The position numbers and the translations under genes are program-made. Below, in pieces: positions 1 to 11,347 of a stretch of 64,000 nucleotides of DNA. The notes below the pieces were generated by a model. The model searched no databases. It was not told the origin of the DNA and was given only the letters and a program-made list of their open reading frames with translations. The stretch's first letter is position 1. Each line of letters opens with the position of its first letter. The DNA comes from Aricia agestis. Its lineage: Eukaryota; Arthropoda; Insecta; Lepidoptera; Lycaenidae. Location of the stretch: contig NC_056425.1 in the NCBI RefSeq assembly GCF_905147365.1, positions 689,501 to 753,500 of the forward strand, given 5' to 3'.

Positions 1-44
1 CACTATTTTATCTTACATCTGAAATCGGGAATATTATTCATAGC

Positions 45-440
45 ACATACTGTAAACAATCCGACCAAAATCCGACATGTTGCACACGTCATATCGTCGC
101 TGCGCCTGCCAAATCCTGTATATTATGTTTTCAGTCAAATTTTTAGGCGTAGAGAATAAACTATTTTATTGAATGATTAAAGGATTTATAAATAAATTAA
201 AGGTCTTAGTTCATACATAATAAGATTTATCACCATACTGCATATTTAATTTATTGATAAGTCCAACCATCATTGAATAAAATAGTTTATTGTTTAGTTG
301 TTTACTCCTGAAAATTTTACTAAAAACACATAAAGGATTTGACAGGCGCGTCGACGATATTCGAATATTGACAGAAACGTTGTCAAACAAAACTTTGAGC
401 TTTATGTCAACTAACTGATAATTGCAGTAATAATTATATC
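45..440. repeat. Dispersed repeat (family A) interrupted by a foldback
   Basis: Sequence flanking the foldback at 95-357 carries blocks such as 'gacagaaacgttgtcaaa' and 'aatccgacca', which recur at 20395-20590, 25425-25530 and 48760-48915. In those copies the two halves are contiguous, so the foldback was inserted here. No coding capacity is visible. Confidence 0.6.
95..357. mobile_element. Foldback MITE with ~80 bp arms
   Basis: The left arm (95-180) and right arm (270-357) are imperfect inverted copies. The termini share 'gcgcctgycaaatcc' and the inner arms share 'aataaactattttatt'. There is no ORF. It sits inside a family A copy, and comparison with the copy at 48790 shows the uninterrupted site. 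The superfamily cannot be assigned by eye. Confidence 0.7.
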
Positions 441-689
441 CTATTTAGCGCCAAAATCTGCTTACGTATAATGTTTCCAAAAGGTAGGACGAGTCCTGAT
501 CATGACGCACAATGTATCCCTAATTTGTATCCCATAATTGGCGCCCCGCTGCTCCCCCCACATCACGATGTAGGTCAAACCAATTTCCCCTGTTCGGTGT
601 TGCCAGGACGGAATAAGATTTCCAAATGTCCCAGTACAAAACTGTACTAAGTCAGAATAGCAAGATTTTCAGAATCGACGAAAAACCAT

Positions 690-830
690 CCACATCCATA
701 CTTATATTAAAAATGAGAAAGTATGTCTCTTTGTTTATCTGTCTATCTGTTATATCTTCACGCCCAAGCCGTTGAACCGATTAGTATGGATATAGTTTAA
801 AGTGTTTGCGGTTCACCAACAGCTGGGACT
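690..830 (+). repeat. Helitron-like (Lep1-type) repeat fragment
   Basis: It begins with a 'catccatactta' lead, then GTCT-type short repeats, then 'cacgcccaagccgttgaacc'. This order recurs at 31190, 34525, 49851 and 60366. Blocks of this kind are common non-autonomous Helitron relatives in moths and butterflies (established knowledge). Both ends are unclear here. Confidence 0.5.
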
Positions 831-1159
831 TAGCACATTTTGGTCAGTTTTACAATTAATCTTCGTATATACGCGGCAACCTTTTGTCTATTCAAATAAA
901 TAGAGAACTCGATTTTAAGGTTTTTCGACTTAATGCTGTTTTGTATTGGGCGTAGGTATTTTTAGCCTAACCGGCTTTTACCTTTCGGCGGGATTATACC
1001 TCCATATTACTGTGATATTGTTTTACCAAAATAAGTTTCGTTTTGCTACGGTTAATATTATGAGGCTGGTCACAAAACTATATTCAGTATCAAAATTATG
1101 ATTTTTTTGTACTTACAGCTTGTTTAAAAAAACTAAATTACTGCACTTTAGGGTTAAGG

Positions 1160-1215
1160 GTGTGTATGTGTCCGATAAATAGAGTTCAGTCTGAAAGTAG
1201 CAGCGCTGAATGAGT
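1160..1215. repeat. Family B MITE arm remnant
   Basis: This holds the 'gtgtgtatgtgtcc', 'tagagttca' and 'agtagcagcgctga' blocks in the order seen in the intact family B element at 60854-61111. The rest of the element is missing. Confidence 0.55.
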
Positions 1216-1261
1216 TACTTTTTAACCCCCGACAAAAAAGAGGGGTGTTATAAGTTTGACG

Positions 1262-1302
1262 TGTCTGTATGTCTGTCTGTCTGTCTGTCTGTCTGTCTTT
1301 CT
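1262..1302. repeat. (GTCT)n short tandem repeat
   Basis: About ten tetranucleotide units, slightly interrupted. A 'gggtgaaccgatttt' block follows, so this is probably the internal microsatellite of a Helitron-like repeat. Confidence 0.7.
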
Positions 1303-1545
1303 GTGGCATCGTAGCATCCAAACGGGTGAACCGATTTTGATCAAATTTTTTTAAATTATTATGTGGGCATTTATTTCATAAGTTAAGGGTAACGCATTCA
1401 GCGATATTTTTAAAGTGCACTCTCCAGGGTGTAACAAAACTAAGTGATAGTACTTTAGGGTGTGTATGGGTCATCACTCGTCCTATATAGAGTTCGCTGT
1501 GCAAGTAGCAGCACGACACGGGGTCGACAATACAAATCGAAGTTG

Positions 1546-1811
1546 ACGTGGGAGAGATGCTTTTTGCACGAATGGGCCGGCTCGATCGGAGAAATACCAC
1601 GAGCTCACAGAAAACCGGCGTGAAACAGTTTACCGGAGGCCCAATTCCCTACTCTTTTCCCTTTCCTACCCTCCCCTATTACCCTGTTCCCTCTTAAAAG
1701 TCCGGCAACGCACCTGCAGCTCTTCTGATGCTGCGAGTGTCCATGGGCGACGGAAGTTGCTTTCCATCAGGTGACCCGTTTTCTCGTTTGCCCTCTTATT
1801 TCATAAAAAAA
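1546..1811 (+). mobile_element. GC-rich SINE-like element (family S2), copy 1
   Basis: It starts 'acgtgggagag', runs through 'cacgaatgggccggctcga', a C-rich tract of CCCTAT/CCCTTTCC units, 'ctgatgctgcgagtgtcc' and 'catcaggtgacccg', and ends in 'tttcat' plus A residues. The central 'cgcttgcgctgtg' block is deleted relative to other copies. There is no ORF of interest. A fixed orientation and an A-tail argue for retroposition. Confidence 0.8.
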
Positions 1812-1855
1812 CACACACAAAATTTGCTCTTTCAGCGCTGCTACTTTCACAGTGA

Positions 1856-2214
1856 CACCTAACGCCTCCGTGGTCTAGTAGTACAGAACGCGGCTCTTGA
1901 CTCGGAGGTCGTGGGTTCGATTCCCGCGTTGGAAACATGTTATTTCTAAGTTTGGTTAGGACAATGCAGGCTGATCACCTGATTATCTGACAAGTAAGAT
2001 GATCCATGCGTCAGATGGGCATGTAAAAAGTCGGTCCTGCGCCTGATCTCTCGCCAGTCGTGTCGTCCGTCCCACTGGGTTATGAGAGAAAAGGAATAGA
2101 GAGTGCTCTTGTGTAGTGCGCACACACTTGGGCACTATAAAATTACTCCTGCGTAGCTGGCCTGGTTTCAATGAAACCGACCACCGTCACCGAAACCGGT
2201 GTGGGAGCTATCTC
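1856..2214 (+). mobile_element. tRNA-derived SINE (family S1), full-length, with TSD
   Basis: A tRNA-like head has an A box ('tggtctagtag') and a B box ('gggttcgattcc'). It is followed by a ~280 bp body ending near 'accggtgtgggag'. An 11 bp direct repeat, 'tttcacagtga', flanks it at 1845-1855 and 2215-2225. The target was a family B MITE arm. Pol III transcription is expected from the boxes but cannot be seen here. Confidence 0.85.
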
Positions 2215-2409
2215 TTTCACAGTGAACTCTATATAAGGGACACGTACATGTCCTGCGTAGCTAGCACGGGGTTTCCCAGTCGATTCTTCGGAAGAAAGTA
2301 ATGGCAGTTTCTTTCCCATGTCTACATATCTTATTCCCGAGCATGGCACCACCCATTGACTTGAGTTTCAGTGGACAAAGACAAGAAACTCTTTCCATAG
2401 CAACCATTA

Positions 2410-3662
2410 AAGCAACGGCAATTTTTTTTTTTGACATTTAGTTTCTTGGTTCTTTTTTTTAAATTATGGCACCTCGGCTATAAAACCATGGCCAGTGTCG
2501 AGTAAATGGCGGCAAATTAAAAAAATCGACCGGAATTATAGTTTTGGGCTGCGTTCCAGAAGACGTTAATTTTAACCAAAACGCTCAAAACGTCCCCTTC
2601 TGCCGTTCCCTTTGGCGACCGGGGTCGTTTAGATCGCGGCTATGACGTCACTCATGACGTCATCATTTTCGCTCAAAACGACCCTTGACGAAGATGGGTC
2701 AAAGTGGTCGTTCTAGTTTTTTTTTTAATTTTAACGTAACTATAATCGCGAAAGCCATGTTCGGAAAGTTTTCAGGAGAGAGTAGAGACAAAAAAACTTT
2801 ATATTATTTCATTACAAATAATATTTTAATTGAAATACATATTATATTAAATAACATTTAATAAAATATTTTGATTGGAAAAGAAATTATTTTAAATAAA
2901 AGGTCAAATGATTTCTTATTTTCCATGGAACTAATAAGTACTACTGTATAAGTCCATGTTATTTTCATCTCTCCTGTACCTGTTGACTTAGCATTACGCG
3001 GTATTGTTACCTAACGTTTATGTGACAATAGTCAATAATCAATATTCAAAGCATGTGGTTTTGTTATTATAATATGATTCAATGTGAAAACTGAAATAAA
3101 ATAAAAGTTTAACTATATTAAAATATGATTACTTCAGTAAAAAAATGTAATACTAAAAACGAAACAAATATTAGGTATAATAAGTATGTATTTTATTTGT
3201 AAAATAAATGTAACTAAGTATAAACAACTATGTACTTTTATTTACGACGTGAAGAAAAGGATCGTAATATCCAAGTTCTGTTCAATGTAAGTACTTATGT
3301 ATAAAAAAATATACTTAGTTCTTTTTTTAAACTTTTCTCAAAACGCTCAAAACGATCCATAATCCGTTCCACTTGGGTTTGTATCACTGACGCTCACAAG
3401 CTAGTGGAACGGGAAAAACTACGGTCTTGAGCGTTAGCGTTTTTACCTCATCTGGAACGCGGGGTTGATCTACAAACTACGAATAATAAAGTTCCTTAGT
3501 TTTTATTATTCGTATTTCGTAGATCAAAACTATAATTCCGGCTATAGACATTGCTATAAATCGATTTTTTGAATTTGCCGCCATTTATTCGACACTGGCC
3601 ATGTTTTATAGCCAAGTGCCATAATAAAAATAAAAACAGAATCAAGAAACTAAATGTCAAAA
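2410..3662. mobile_element. Outer foldback element with ~130 bp arms
   Basis: The left arm at 2410-2543 ('gacatttagtttcttgg' to 'ggaattatagtttt') is an imperfect inverted copy of 3525-3662. The arms share 'ggccagtgtcga' and 'atggcggcaaatt'. Another inverted-repeat element (2549-3465) and a small hairpin (3465-3526) occupy the loop. No transposase is visible. Short ORFs here are arm shadows. Confidence 0.7.
2549..3465. mobile_element. Inner inverted-repeat element nested in the foldback
   Basis: The ends are inverted: 'ctgcgttccaga' on the left and 'tctggaacgcgg' on the right. 'aaacgctcaaaacg' occurs near both ends in inverted sense. The interior is AT-rich and non-coding. A clear duplication at the edges could not be fixed. 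Confidence 0.6.
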
Positions 3663-4090
3663 GCGGATCGTCATGCTTGACATATAGATTTTCAAAAGCG
3701 AAAGATATCGAGATACGAAAGAAATTTTTACTCCAATGTTTTTCCGGTAAAACTGTCAAAATTTAGTTTCTTTCGTTTGTCTACATGCTTGTGCTAGCTA
3801 TGCTGAAGTATTATCACCTAGTTTTGTTACACTTTTTATAACAATAACTAAGAATACTACTGAAGCATCTAGTAAGCTGCTCATATATTTAGCAATAGAC
3901 ATAATATATTTTAAGATACAATATACATTCACGCTCCAACTTTGATCTTAGAACTCCATTCAAAGTGCAACTTTCAAAGGAGACAAAGTCCTTAGCGAGG
4001 ACCATTTAATGATTTAGAGTTTACACTTTCAGTCACATTAAAACTCGAAAGTGTTCTTTGAAAGTAATAAAACTGAGTGTGTACAATACA

Positions 4091-4160
4091 CCAGTGGTTC
4101 TCAACCGGTGGACCACGGATTTGTTGTCCCTGGAAGTGGTCCGCGGAGTCAGGGTAAGTT
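4091..4160 (+). mobile_element. hAT-like terminal fragment
   Basis: It starts 'cagtggttctcaaccgg', which matches the general CAGnGGTTCTCAA form of many hAT-superfamily ends (established knowledge). A matching opposite end was not found nearby, so this is at best a remnant. Confidence 0.4.
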
Positions 4161-4181
4161 GATTATTCTACTTTAATAATT

Positions 4182-4690
4182 ATCTATATATTAATACGCA
4201 AGCGAAAAACTTTGTAACCCTTTTTACGAAAAATGGGGGAACGTACGGGCATGAAATTTTGCACAGTTATAGTTTATATGGTGAAGGAGTGCATCGAACT
4301 AATATTATTTCGAAATTATGCTTTTATCATACATTTTTTTAACAAAGAAAACATTACACACACTACAGCACACACACATGAGAAATGACAGATTTTTGAG
4401 TGACAAGCCTAGACATACGAATTATACTCTTTTATTTATGGTTGAAGTCTGTTGACAACAAGGGGACAAACTGAAAATGGATTATAGTTTTTTTATTGAA
4501 TCTAAGATACTATTAGACAATGCTTACACGGCCGGTCTGAGATCAGCTGAGTCCCAGAGACAAGAGTTGAAAAAAATTATAATGTCAATATTTTTTTAGA
4601 AAATATAGATAGTAGTCCTAATGTCGTTGAAGCTAAGGTCGAATTTCGACCATTGGGCGATCTCTAGTAGTTATAACTAGATCAAAATCG
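4182..4690 (+). repeat. Long dispersed repeat L, direct copy (Helitron-like?)
   Basis: About 500 bp of this stretch matches, in reverse complement and with divergence, 52418-52914. Shared blocks include 'ctgagatcagctgagtccc', 'catacgaattatactctttt' and 'ggtgaaggagtgcatcgaac'. It is non-coding. The left end 'tatctatatattaatacg' and the right end 'atctctagt' resemble non-autonomous Helitron-type repeats of Lepidoptera, but that class is inferred. Confidence 0.6.
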
Positions 4691-4849
4691 GCCTACACGT
4701 TTGGATGTTACGATGCTCCGGACAGATATACTGACACGTCGAACTTACAACACTTATCTTTTTAGTCAGTGTTTAAAATTAACGACGCACAGAATTTCAT
4801 AGTTTTTACATTTTGTATGTGTGATTTGATTCGCCGATGAATTTGTACC

Positions 4850-5167
4850 TTTTTTTTATGAGATAAGGGGGCAAACGAGCAAACGGGTCACCTGATGAAA
4901 AGCGACTTCCGTCGCCCATGGACACTCGCAGCATCAGAAGAGCTGCAGGTGCGTTGCCGACCTTTTAAGAGGTAATAGGGGATGGTAGGGATGGGAAGGG
5001 AATAGGGGAGGGTAGGCAAGGGAATAGGGTAGGGGATTGGGCCTCCGGTAAACTCACTCACTCGGCGAAACACAGCGCAAGCGCTGTTTCGCGCCGGTTT
5101 TCTGTGAGAACGTGGTATTTCTCCGGTCGAGCCGGCCCATTCGTGCCGAAGCATGGCTCTGCCACGT
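4850..5167 (-). mobile_element. S2 SINE-like element, copy 2
   Basis: Reverse-oriented full-length copy. The T-run at 4850 is the A-tail of the minus strand and 'gccacgt' at 5161 is the head. The internal purine tract ('gggtagggatgggaag') and the palindromic core 'cagcgcaagcgctg' are both present. Confidence 0.85.
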
Positions 5168-5436
5168 CTAACTACCTACTTTAGTTTGATAGCAAAGGGG
5201 ATATTTTAAGTCTAGGTTTGGCCATACTGACTGTAACACTAGACGAATATACACCGTATACTTTACAAACTGTATAATATACAAACGCTGAAAGTAGCTC
5301 TCTCAAATTACTCAATAGACAAATAATATAAAATAAAAGTTCCAACAAAGCCAGCCGGGCGAAATAAAACGACCCCCTTGGAAATTGTTCACTCATTCGC
5401 AATAAGCACTTGTCGACTACACTGTACCCGTTGGAG

Positions 5437-5610
5437 TTTTATACACGTTCCATTGCGTGTTCGCTACGACTTGGTTATACTAGCTCGATACCAAACGCGC
5501 AATGTATGATATAGTGGTTTGTACGCTGTGTTATACACCTTCCATTGCGTGTTCACTACGACTGAGTAATACCAGCTTGGTACCCACCGCGTAATGTATA
5601 TCAGTTGTAT
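5437..5610. repeat. Diverged tandem repeat, two ~90 bp units
   Basis: 'ttccattgcgtgttc' at 5449 and 5541, followed in both units by 'ctacgact', then 'ccaaacgcgcaatgtat' or 'cccaccgcgtaatgtat'. The units are clearly related but diverged. No known family is recognised. Confidence 0.6.
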
Positions 5611-5808
5611 TGTAGGTACTATGAGGGCTGTCTTAGCCTTGTCAGACACCGCCCCGGGGCGCGCGCTAACGACTACGCCACTCTGCGCGAGTGTACTCGA
5701 ACTGTGCTCGCCTGTACTTATTTAAATGTCTGTTTGATAACTTGATTTTAGGTGCGTAGTTTGGTGAAATATTTTGTATCATTACAATCTCACCAAAACA
5801 AAATAAAA

Positions 5809-6216
5809 ATCGACCAAGTGCGAGTTTGACTCGCGCACGAAGGGTTCCGTACCACTGTCCACTATAGAGCAAAAATAAGAAAAATATGAGTGTTTTTGTA
5901 TGGGAGCCCCTTAATTATTAATTTTATTTAAATTTTATTATACATTATTAAAGTAAAAATAAAACTGAGTAATTTGTGAAAACCTGTTGTCATCATTAAA
6001 AACGAGCAAAAAATGTTAAAAAAGTCACGTTTGTTGTATGGGAGCCCCCTTTAAATATTAAATTAATTTTGTTTTTTGGTATTTGTTGTTATAGCAATAA
6101 AAATACATAGTCTGTGAAAATTTCAACTCACTAGCTATTACCGTTCTTGAGTACAGACAGACATCGAAGTCTCAGTAATAGGGTCCCGTTTTTACTCTTT
6201 AGGTACGGAACCCTAA
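5809..6216 (-). repeat. Dispersed repeat D (GGTTCCGTA family), full-length
   Basis: Bounded by 'cgaccaagtgcgagt...gggttccgtac' on the left and 'tacggaaccct' on the right. The same structure lies in the other orientation at 15023-15464, with fragments at 36852-36915 and 45638-45745. It is a common lepidopteran interspersed repeat in my recollection; its class is not certain. Confidence 0.6.
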
Positions 6217-7689
6217 AAAACCTGGCTCTGGGACTTCTGAAAACGCCCGCAGAAGCCGAAACGAAACAGCAGAAGTAGGACCTCATTTTCACCAAGTGGT
6301 CCACCTTTCCACCACCGCCGTGGTGACTATAGTCTACCACAGCCCACACCACAAGAGAGGGTGAATTCACTATCGAAGTGTAATGTCACTATACTTAAAT
6401 TTACTTCAAAAGAGTCACTCTGTATTCCTAATAAGGAAACATAGTTTTTAACGCGGAAAAATGTACAGTTTTTCCGATAAACGTATCGGAAAAACGTACA
6501 ATAATCAAGATCAAAACCGAAATCAAAATATTTATTTCTGAATAGGTTAAGAAAGTTAACACTTAGGCTTCTAACAGACGAAGGGCACGTGTTGGCGGCA
6601 GTCGACGGCAGCCATTGACAGTTTATGACGCTTTGACGCGTGGGGGGCTACCACGACCTTTCCTAAAACTATTATGTTTCCAGAACACTTAGTTGTAATA
6701 TTACAATAACATTACCGTACTCACTTTTAAAATATAATTTTACTAAAAAACAGTAAAAAATGCAAAACATTGTGAAATCCGCTGTGAAATTTAATTTTTA
6801 GAACGTCGAGTCTACATGAGGCCTACCACCGGTTCGAATAATGTTAGTTGTTAGTATTATTAAATAATCGTTATTTTTAATTGAGTACCTGTTTTATTAT
6901 TTGATATTATTTCTAGTGTCTGTGGTATTCAGATATTTTGATAACATTACTACTATCTAGTTGATCAGAAGGTATGTCGGTCATTGACCCCGGCCACCTG
7001 TACCCCGGTTGACCCAAAATTACGCAACCTGTATAAAAGGTGTACAATTTATTAACATGCGACAGTTTTTTTTAATTTACTAATTTTTTTGGACTTTTAA
7101 AAGCTTGCTTATTATTATTCTAGATGCGTCCATCTACGTCTGCACTTAAAATGTTTTATCGCGGGACCGTACATTTTTTATGTCACAAAATCAACTGTAT
7201 CCCGGAACTGAAAATATCTCAATTCTCAACTTTTCATTATTTTTTTCAACTTTTCATTTTTTTCATTTTCTACAGTCCTTAATATACAAATTAATTAAGT
7301 AGGTCTTGTGGCTTATTCATGATTCATAAAGAGGTAATATACAGACATACTTTAGCATTTTTAATATAGATTGGATTTGTATAAAGAGAGATTATGAGAC
7401 ATTAAGTTTATCTCTGAAGACATTAGGTTTTTTTTTAATTTTCATAGAAAAAAAAACTATTTTGTCCTTTTTTGGTACAAAAATAACATCCTGTACATAG
7501 ACGTTCGAAATGTTTTGGCGATCAGCTGCTAGACAGGTGGCGGGGTCACTGAACTCCTAGAACTTTTGGCACGTGGACCCTAAGACAATCATATCGGTGC
7601 ACCTGTGACTGTACTATGACCTGCAGAAAAATGGGTGTTCCATTATAACAATATCATTATTCATACAAGTATAATTAGATATTGGAATA
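6217..7689. other. Stretch with no recognised feature
   Basis: AT-rich, with only short ORFs without family resemblance. Neither strand shows a clear repeat boundary or gene signal. Confidence 0.5.
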
Positions 7690-8084
7690 TACAGTGAACA
7701 ATTAAACCTTCCTGCCAAATTTTGATATATTGATCCTTGTCAAAAATAAAAATACAAGTATTTTTTCTTTTATAATCACTCAGTACTAAAATGTTGAGAA
7801 ATAGCTTCCGAAAATTATCCTAAAAAATACTACAATTAATGGACACGACGCGTCGCTCGCGCGTGATGTGCCCTCGCGCGTGCCTCCCCACTGCGTCACC
7901 ACTCACCCCCTTTCATACCCACCGCCGCGAGTGACCTTTCTGCAACGATTTTAAATGGGATAAATCATAAAATATGTCATTACAAAAAAATAACACCCAA
8001 GTTTTTATGGTTAAATGAATTCTCCTAATGCTACCTAAGTCCGGGAAAAAAATTGGCAGGAAGGTTTAATTGCACCCTGTATAA
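7690..8084. mobile_element. MITE with ~25 bp inverted ends (attaaaccttcctgcca)
   Basis: 'attaaaccttcctgccaa' at 7701-7718 is inverted as 'ttggcaggaaggtttaat' at 8053-8070. The outer ends read 'tatacagtgaac' and 'gcaccctgtata', so the terminus resembles that of family B. TA flanks both sides. The interior is non-coding and has an unusually GC-rich patch at 7845-7925. Confidence 0.75.
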
Positions 8085-8292
8085 GGGTGTAACAAAACAA
8101 AATGTGTACGAGTCCCGTTTATAGAGTTCACAGTGAAAGTAGCAACGCTGATAGAGTAGTTTTTTTTATAACTTTTATAAGGACATATTCATGACGCTGG
8201 ACCGCCCTTGTGAGGGTAAGCGCTCACAAAAAAATACTCTTTCAGCGCTGCTACTTTCACAGTGACCTTTATACAAGGGAGACATACTATTC
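8083..8292. mobile_element. Family B foldback MITE abutting the preceding MITE
   Basis: It starts 'agggtgtaacaaaac' directly at the TA of the 7690-8084 element. Both the left 'agtagcaacgctga' block and the right 'tcagcgctgctactttc' block are present. The far right terminus is missing. Confidence 0.65.
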
Positions 8293-8564
8293 ATCAGTAT
8301 CATTTCTTTTGTTGGCTTTGAGTGCGGCGACCAAATCAAGAAATTCAGTAACAAAAAAACCTTAACAATTACTAGTAATCGATAATTTCAACAGCGAAGT
8401 GAGAAATATAAAAGGACATTTCAAAAACTTTTCTCTTGTGATGTTTAGGTGGAAATCCCATGCATTTTATTTCTTACTCAGCTGTCTTACTCGAACGCAT
8501 CTTGTCTACATATCCTCATGGTGTATTTTCGTATGATGTCTTAAGCCTGTTTAGTACTGCTGAG

Positions 8565-9100
8565 CCGTATTAATAATGCACGCCAATACAAAACTTGTAT
8601 GTATAAAGAATCAGGAGTTCTCTCAGCACCTTCCAAACCACGGTATACCAGGTATATCTCGGTGCAAAATCTTACTTGTTGGTAGCATATGCTTACAATA
8701 CTTCTCACGAAACCGAAGTCACCACATGTTTCCCTATAAGTTTTGAGGAGTTCCCTCGATTACTTATGGATCCTTCATCAGATCACCACTTTTGTGAATA
8801 TAATACCAAATTGGGATGATACCCTATATACCAAAAGAAAAATTTTGAAAATCGGTTAACAAACGGCGGAGTAATCGTTGAATATAAGAAAACGAACATA
8901 ACACCTCCCCCATTTTGAAAGTCGATTAAAATTGTAGCCTATGTGTTATTCAGATGTATAAGCTATATTATTGTAAAGTTTCATTAAAATCCGTTCAGTA
9001 GTTTTTGCGTGAAAAAGTAACAAACATACATACATCCACACATCCATACATCCATACATCCAAACAAACTTTCGCCTTTATAATATTAGTAGGATCTACA
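8565..9100 (-). repeat. Dispersed repeat G (ACCGACTTCC family)
   Basis: Reverse-oriented relative of 35487-35860. Shared blocks include 'gcaccgaggta' (here 'ctcggtgcaaaatctta'), 'ggagttccctcgattac' and 'cggagtaatcgttgaa'. Near 9010-9065 it ends in a tract of 'acatacatccacacatcc' units and 'ataatattagtaggat'. Class uncertain (Helitron-like or LINE tail). Confidence 0.5.
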
Positions 9101-10048
9101 AGCAGGCCATCTCTTTCTATTGTAAAAAGACCTTCATCCATCATCATCACCTGGCAAATTCATTGATAGTTTCCAATATTTGCAATATAATAATACCTTT
9201 TTATTACTAAATAGTAAATACACCTTGACTAGCTATGATGAAATATTCCGATAATTACTATATCAGCTGTTCACGACCACATACGATAAGCACCCTTATT
9301 ATAATAGTTTAAGGTTGAAAGTCGCGTAGGTGCTTTCAAGAACCTTTACTACATTTTTTTTTAAAAGGTCCATTCACAAAATTGAATACTATTTGGAAGT
9401 CAGCTGACTGCCGTGCTGCCGTATCGCTAAAGGGGAGACTGGGGTCGCAAAGAGCAGTTTACAAAAAAAAAATACTTTTGTTCTTTGGAATTTCAAGTGT
9501 TTTTTTTTCTAACAACAATTTTACCTGCAGCTTGCAGCTTGATAGTTTTTTTTGGCGAATTTTTGACCTACAATAATAATTATGATGTCTGTCATACATC
9601 ATAATTTCATCGTCTATGTAGTGTAAAATTGTAGGTGTATTCGCGGTGGTGCAATCCACATTTTTTGTCATTTTTAGCCTAAATGCAACAACGATGATAG
9701 TTTGTAATGCCAAAAATAAAGTACTTAGTAGCATTTATTTTTACAAGTCATACCTGAAAAAGTGGATGTAGTCTTTTAGGAGAGCTTTAGCAATATAAAA
9801 TAATAAACAATTGAAAGGTGGATTTGGAATGACAAGAATCACCAGCTAGTAATGACTCGACTTTTTCCAAACACGTTAATCCTTTTTTCTGTAATGGGAA
9901 TGAAATTATGTATTTTTTGTCTCTTATTATTAACACTATATTTTGTGATTTGTGATGTCACTGTCACTGATTAGGTTCTTTTATAGAAATAATAATCATA
10001 CAATTTTAAAACTCTTTAATTGAATTTCGAATTTAGTATTTTTTTACT
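9101..10048. other. Stretch with little recognisable structure
   Basis: AT-rich. One short imperfect hairpin ('attatgatgtctgtcatacatcataat' as a folded unit) is centred near 9596. The small ORFs overlap this low-complexity sequence on both strands and are not convincing genes. Confidence 0.5.
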
Positions 10049-10313
10049 AAACTCATGCCTGGCCATTATAATATACAGTGTGTAACAAAAATAAGTGATA
10101 ATACTTTAGGGTGTGTACGTGTTTCTTATAGAGAGTTCTTTTGTATGGGCAAGGGCCCGAGCGTCACGAGTTTCCCCATACAAAAGTGAAAAAAAATTTT
10201 GGTCTTTCAGCGCTGCTACTTTCACAGTGAACTCTCTACAAGGAACACGTACACGCCCTAAAGTATTATCACTTATTTTTGTTACACCCTGTATAATGGC
10301 CAGGCATGAGTTT
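10049..10313. mobile_element. Family B foldback MITE framed by an extra 22 bp inverted repeat
   Basis: The element proper is 10076-10291, 'cagtgtgtaac' to 'gttacaccctg', with palindromic interior arms around 'cttttgtatggg'. Outside it, 10049-10070 and 10292-10313 form a further perfect 22 bp inverted repeat ('ctcatgcctggccattata'). Short ORFs on both strands are shadows of the palindrome. Confidence 0.8.
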
Positions 10314-11198
10314 AAAAAATAATACACAACATTTTAGACGATAGACGTCCGTGCAGGGAGCACTTGGTTCTTTCTACAAAATTTCGAAATTCAATTGTTT
10401 TTTTTTATAAGTCAAGACGTGTAACATCCTAAACGGTGCCTTCCCACACTCAGCTCTTTCCAAATTCAAAATTTTCTACATTCGATATTTTTTTTATTTC
10501 GCTATGTCACCGGCCTAGACGTGGAGCATCGAAGACAGTACACATTAATCGGCCATTCTCTCCCCGCACTTGGTTCTTTTAAAATTCCAAATTTTCGATA
10601 TTCAAAATTTGAATAATTACTTTTTTCTAGACGTGGATCCTAGACGTGTCGGCCAGTCTCCCCGCAGCTGGGGCCAAGTGGGGCAGGTGGCTCGTCAGCT
10701 GGTGACACAGCAATCACGTCACACCGGTTTGCCAATCAACGATGCTTATCAGATAGTATGATATCCATAATGTCATAAAAACTGTCTGTTACTCTTTGGC
10801 AATAAAACCCGATATAAATACTGAATACTGATACTATAAAAATTCTACCTGACCCGGCAAACGTTGTTTTGCAATATAAATTATTTCCAGTATCAATAAA
10901 AAAGTACCTACATAATAAACCGATTCTCAGGCCTGACGAATGTACACATTTTCATTAAAATCGGTTGAGCCGTTTTGGAGGAGTTTGCACAGAAACACTG
11001 TGACAAAAGAATTTTATATATTGGACAAGTATATCAGTACGTCTGTCACGCTTAAACCACTGAACCTATTTTGATGGGTATGCTTGACAGATATTTTCAG
11101 TCCCTGGAAACATAAATTAAGTAATGGTTTTTCTCCCAAAAAAATTTTTAGATATCCAAGAGATATACGAAATTAGGTGCGACGAAGTAGTAAGGCTT
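10314..11198. other. Mostly unassigned; a repeat tail near 10930-11000
   Basis: 'attaaaatcggttgagccgt' at ~10955 is the typical end block of a lepidopteran dispersed repeat. A Lep1-like 'cgcttaaaccactgaacc' block follows at ~11048. Nothing coding is recognised. Confidence 0.4.
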
Positions 11199-11347
11199 AG
11201 GGCCTGTTTCACCACTTTCTGATAAAGTGCTGAATAGGCTATTCACAACTTTTTTCACACCATTTCTCCATACTTGATTTGTCAAGTTAATTGGTGGATA
11301 GCCTATTCGTCACTTATCAGGAAGTGGTGATTGGTGAAACAGGCCCT
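11199..11347. mobile_element. Foldback MITE (family C), copy 1
   Basis: 'agggcctgtttcaccactt' at the left is inverted as 'aagtggtgattggtgaaaca' ending 'ggccct'. The same element occurs at 47446-47583 with matching interior ('ccatacttgatytgtcaag'). A TTA flanks each side, suggesting a 3 bp duplication, but palindromic flanks make this ambiguous. Confidence 0.8.

Larger units (their letters stand above)
1424..2245. mobile_element. Family B foldback MITE split by two SINE insertions
   Basis: The left arm (1424-1510) starts 'cagggtgtaacaaaac'. The right arm resumes at 1826-1855 ('ctttcagcgctgctac') and again at 2215-2245 ('aactctatataaggg'). Between them lie a GC-rich SINE (1546-1811) and a tRNA-SINE (1856-2214). 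The second is bounded by a duplication of MITE sequence, which gives the insertion order. Confidence 0.65.

Noticed and set aside
1865..1935. Possible functional tRNA gene
   Set aside because: A and B boxes are present but the cloverleaf is poor, and the same head is attached to the same SINE body at 20607 and 61883.
10106..10327. Overlapping ORFs on both strands
   Set aside because: Mirror translations of a palindromic MITE, also seen at 60884-61284 with the same peptides.
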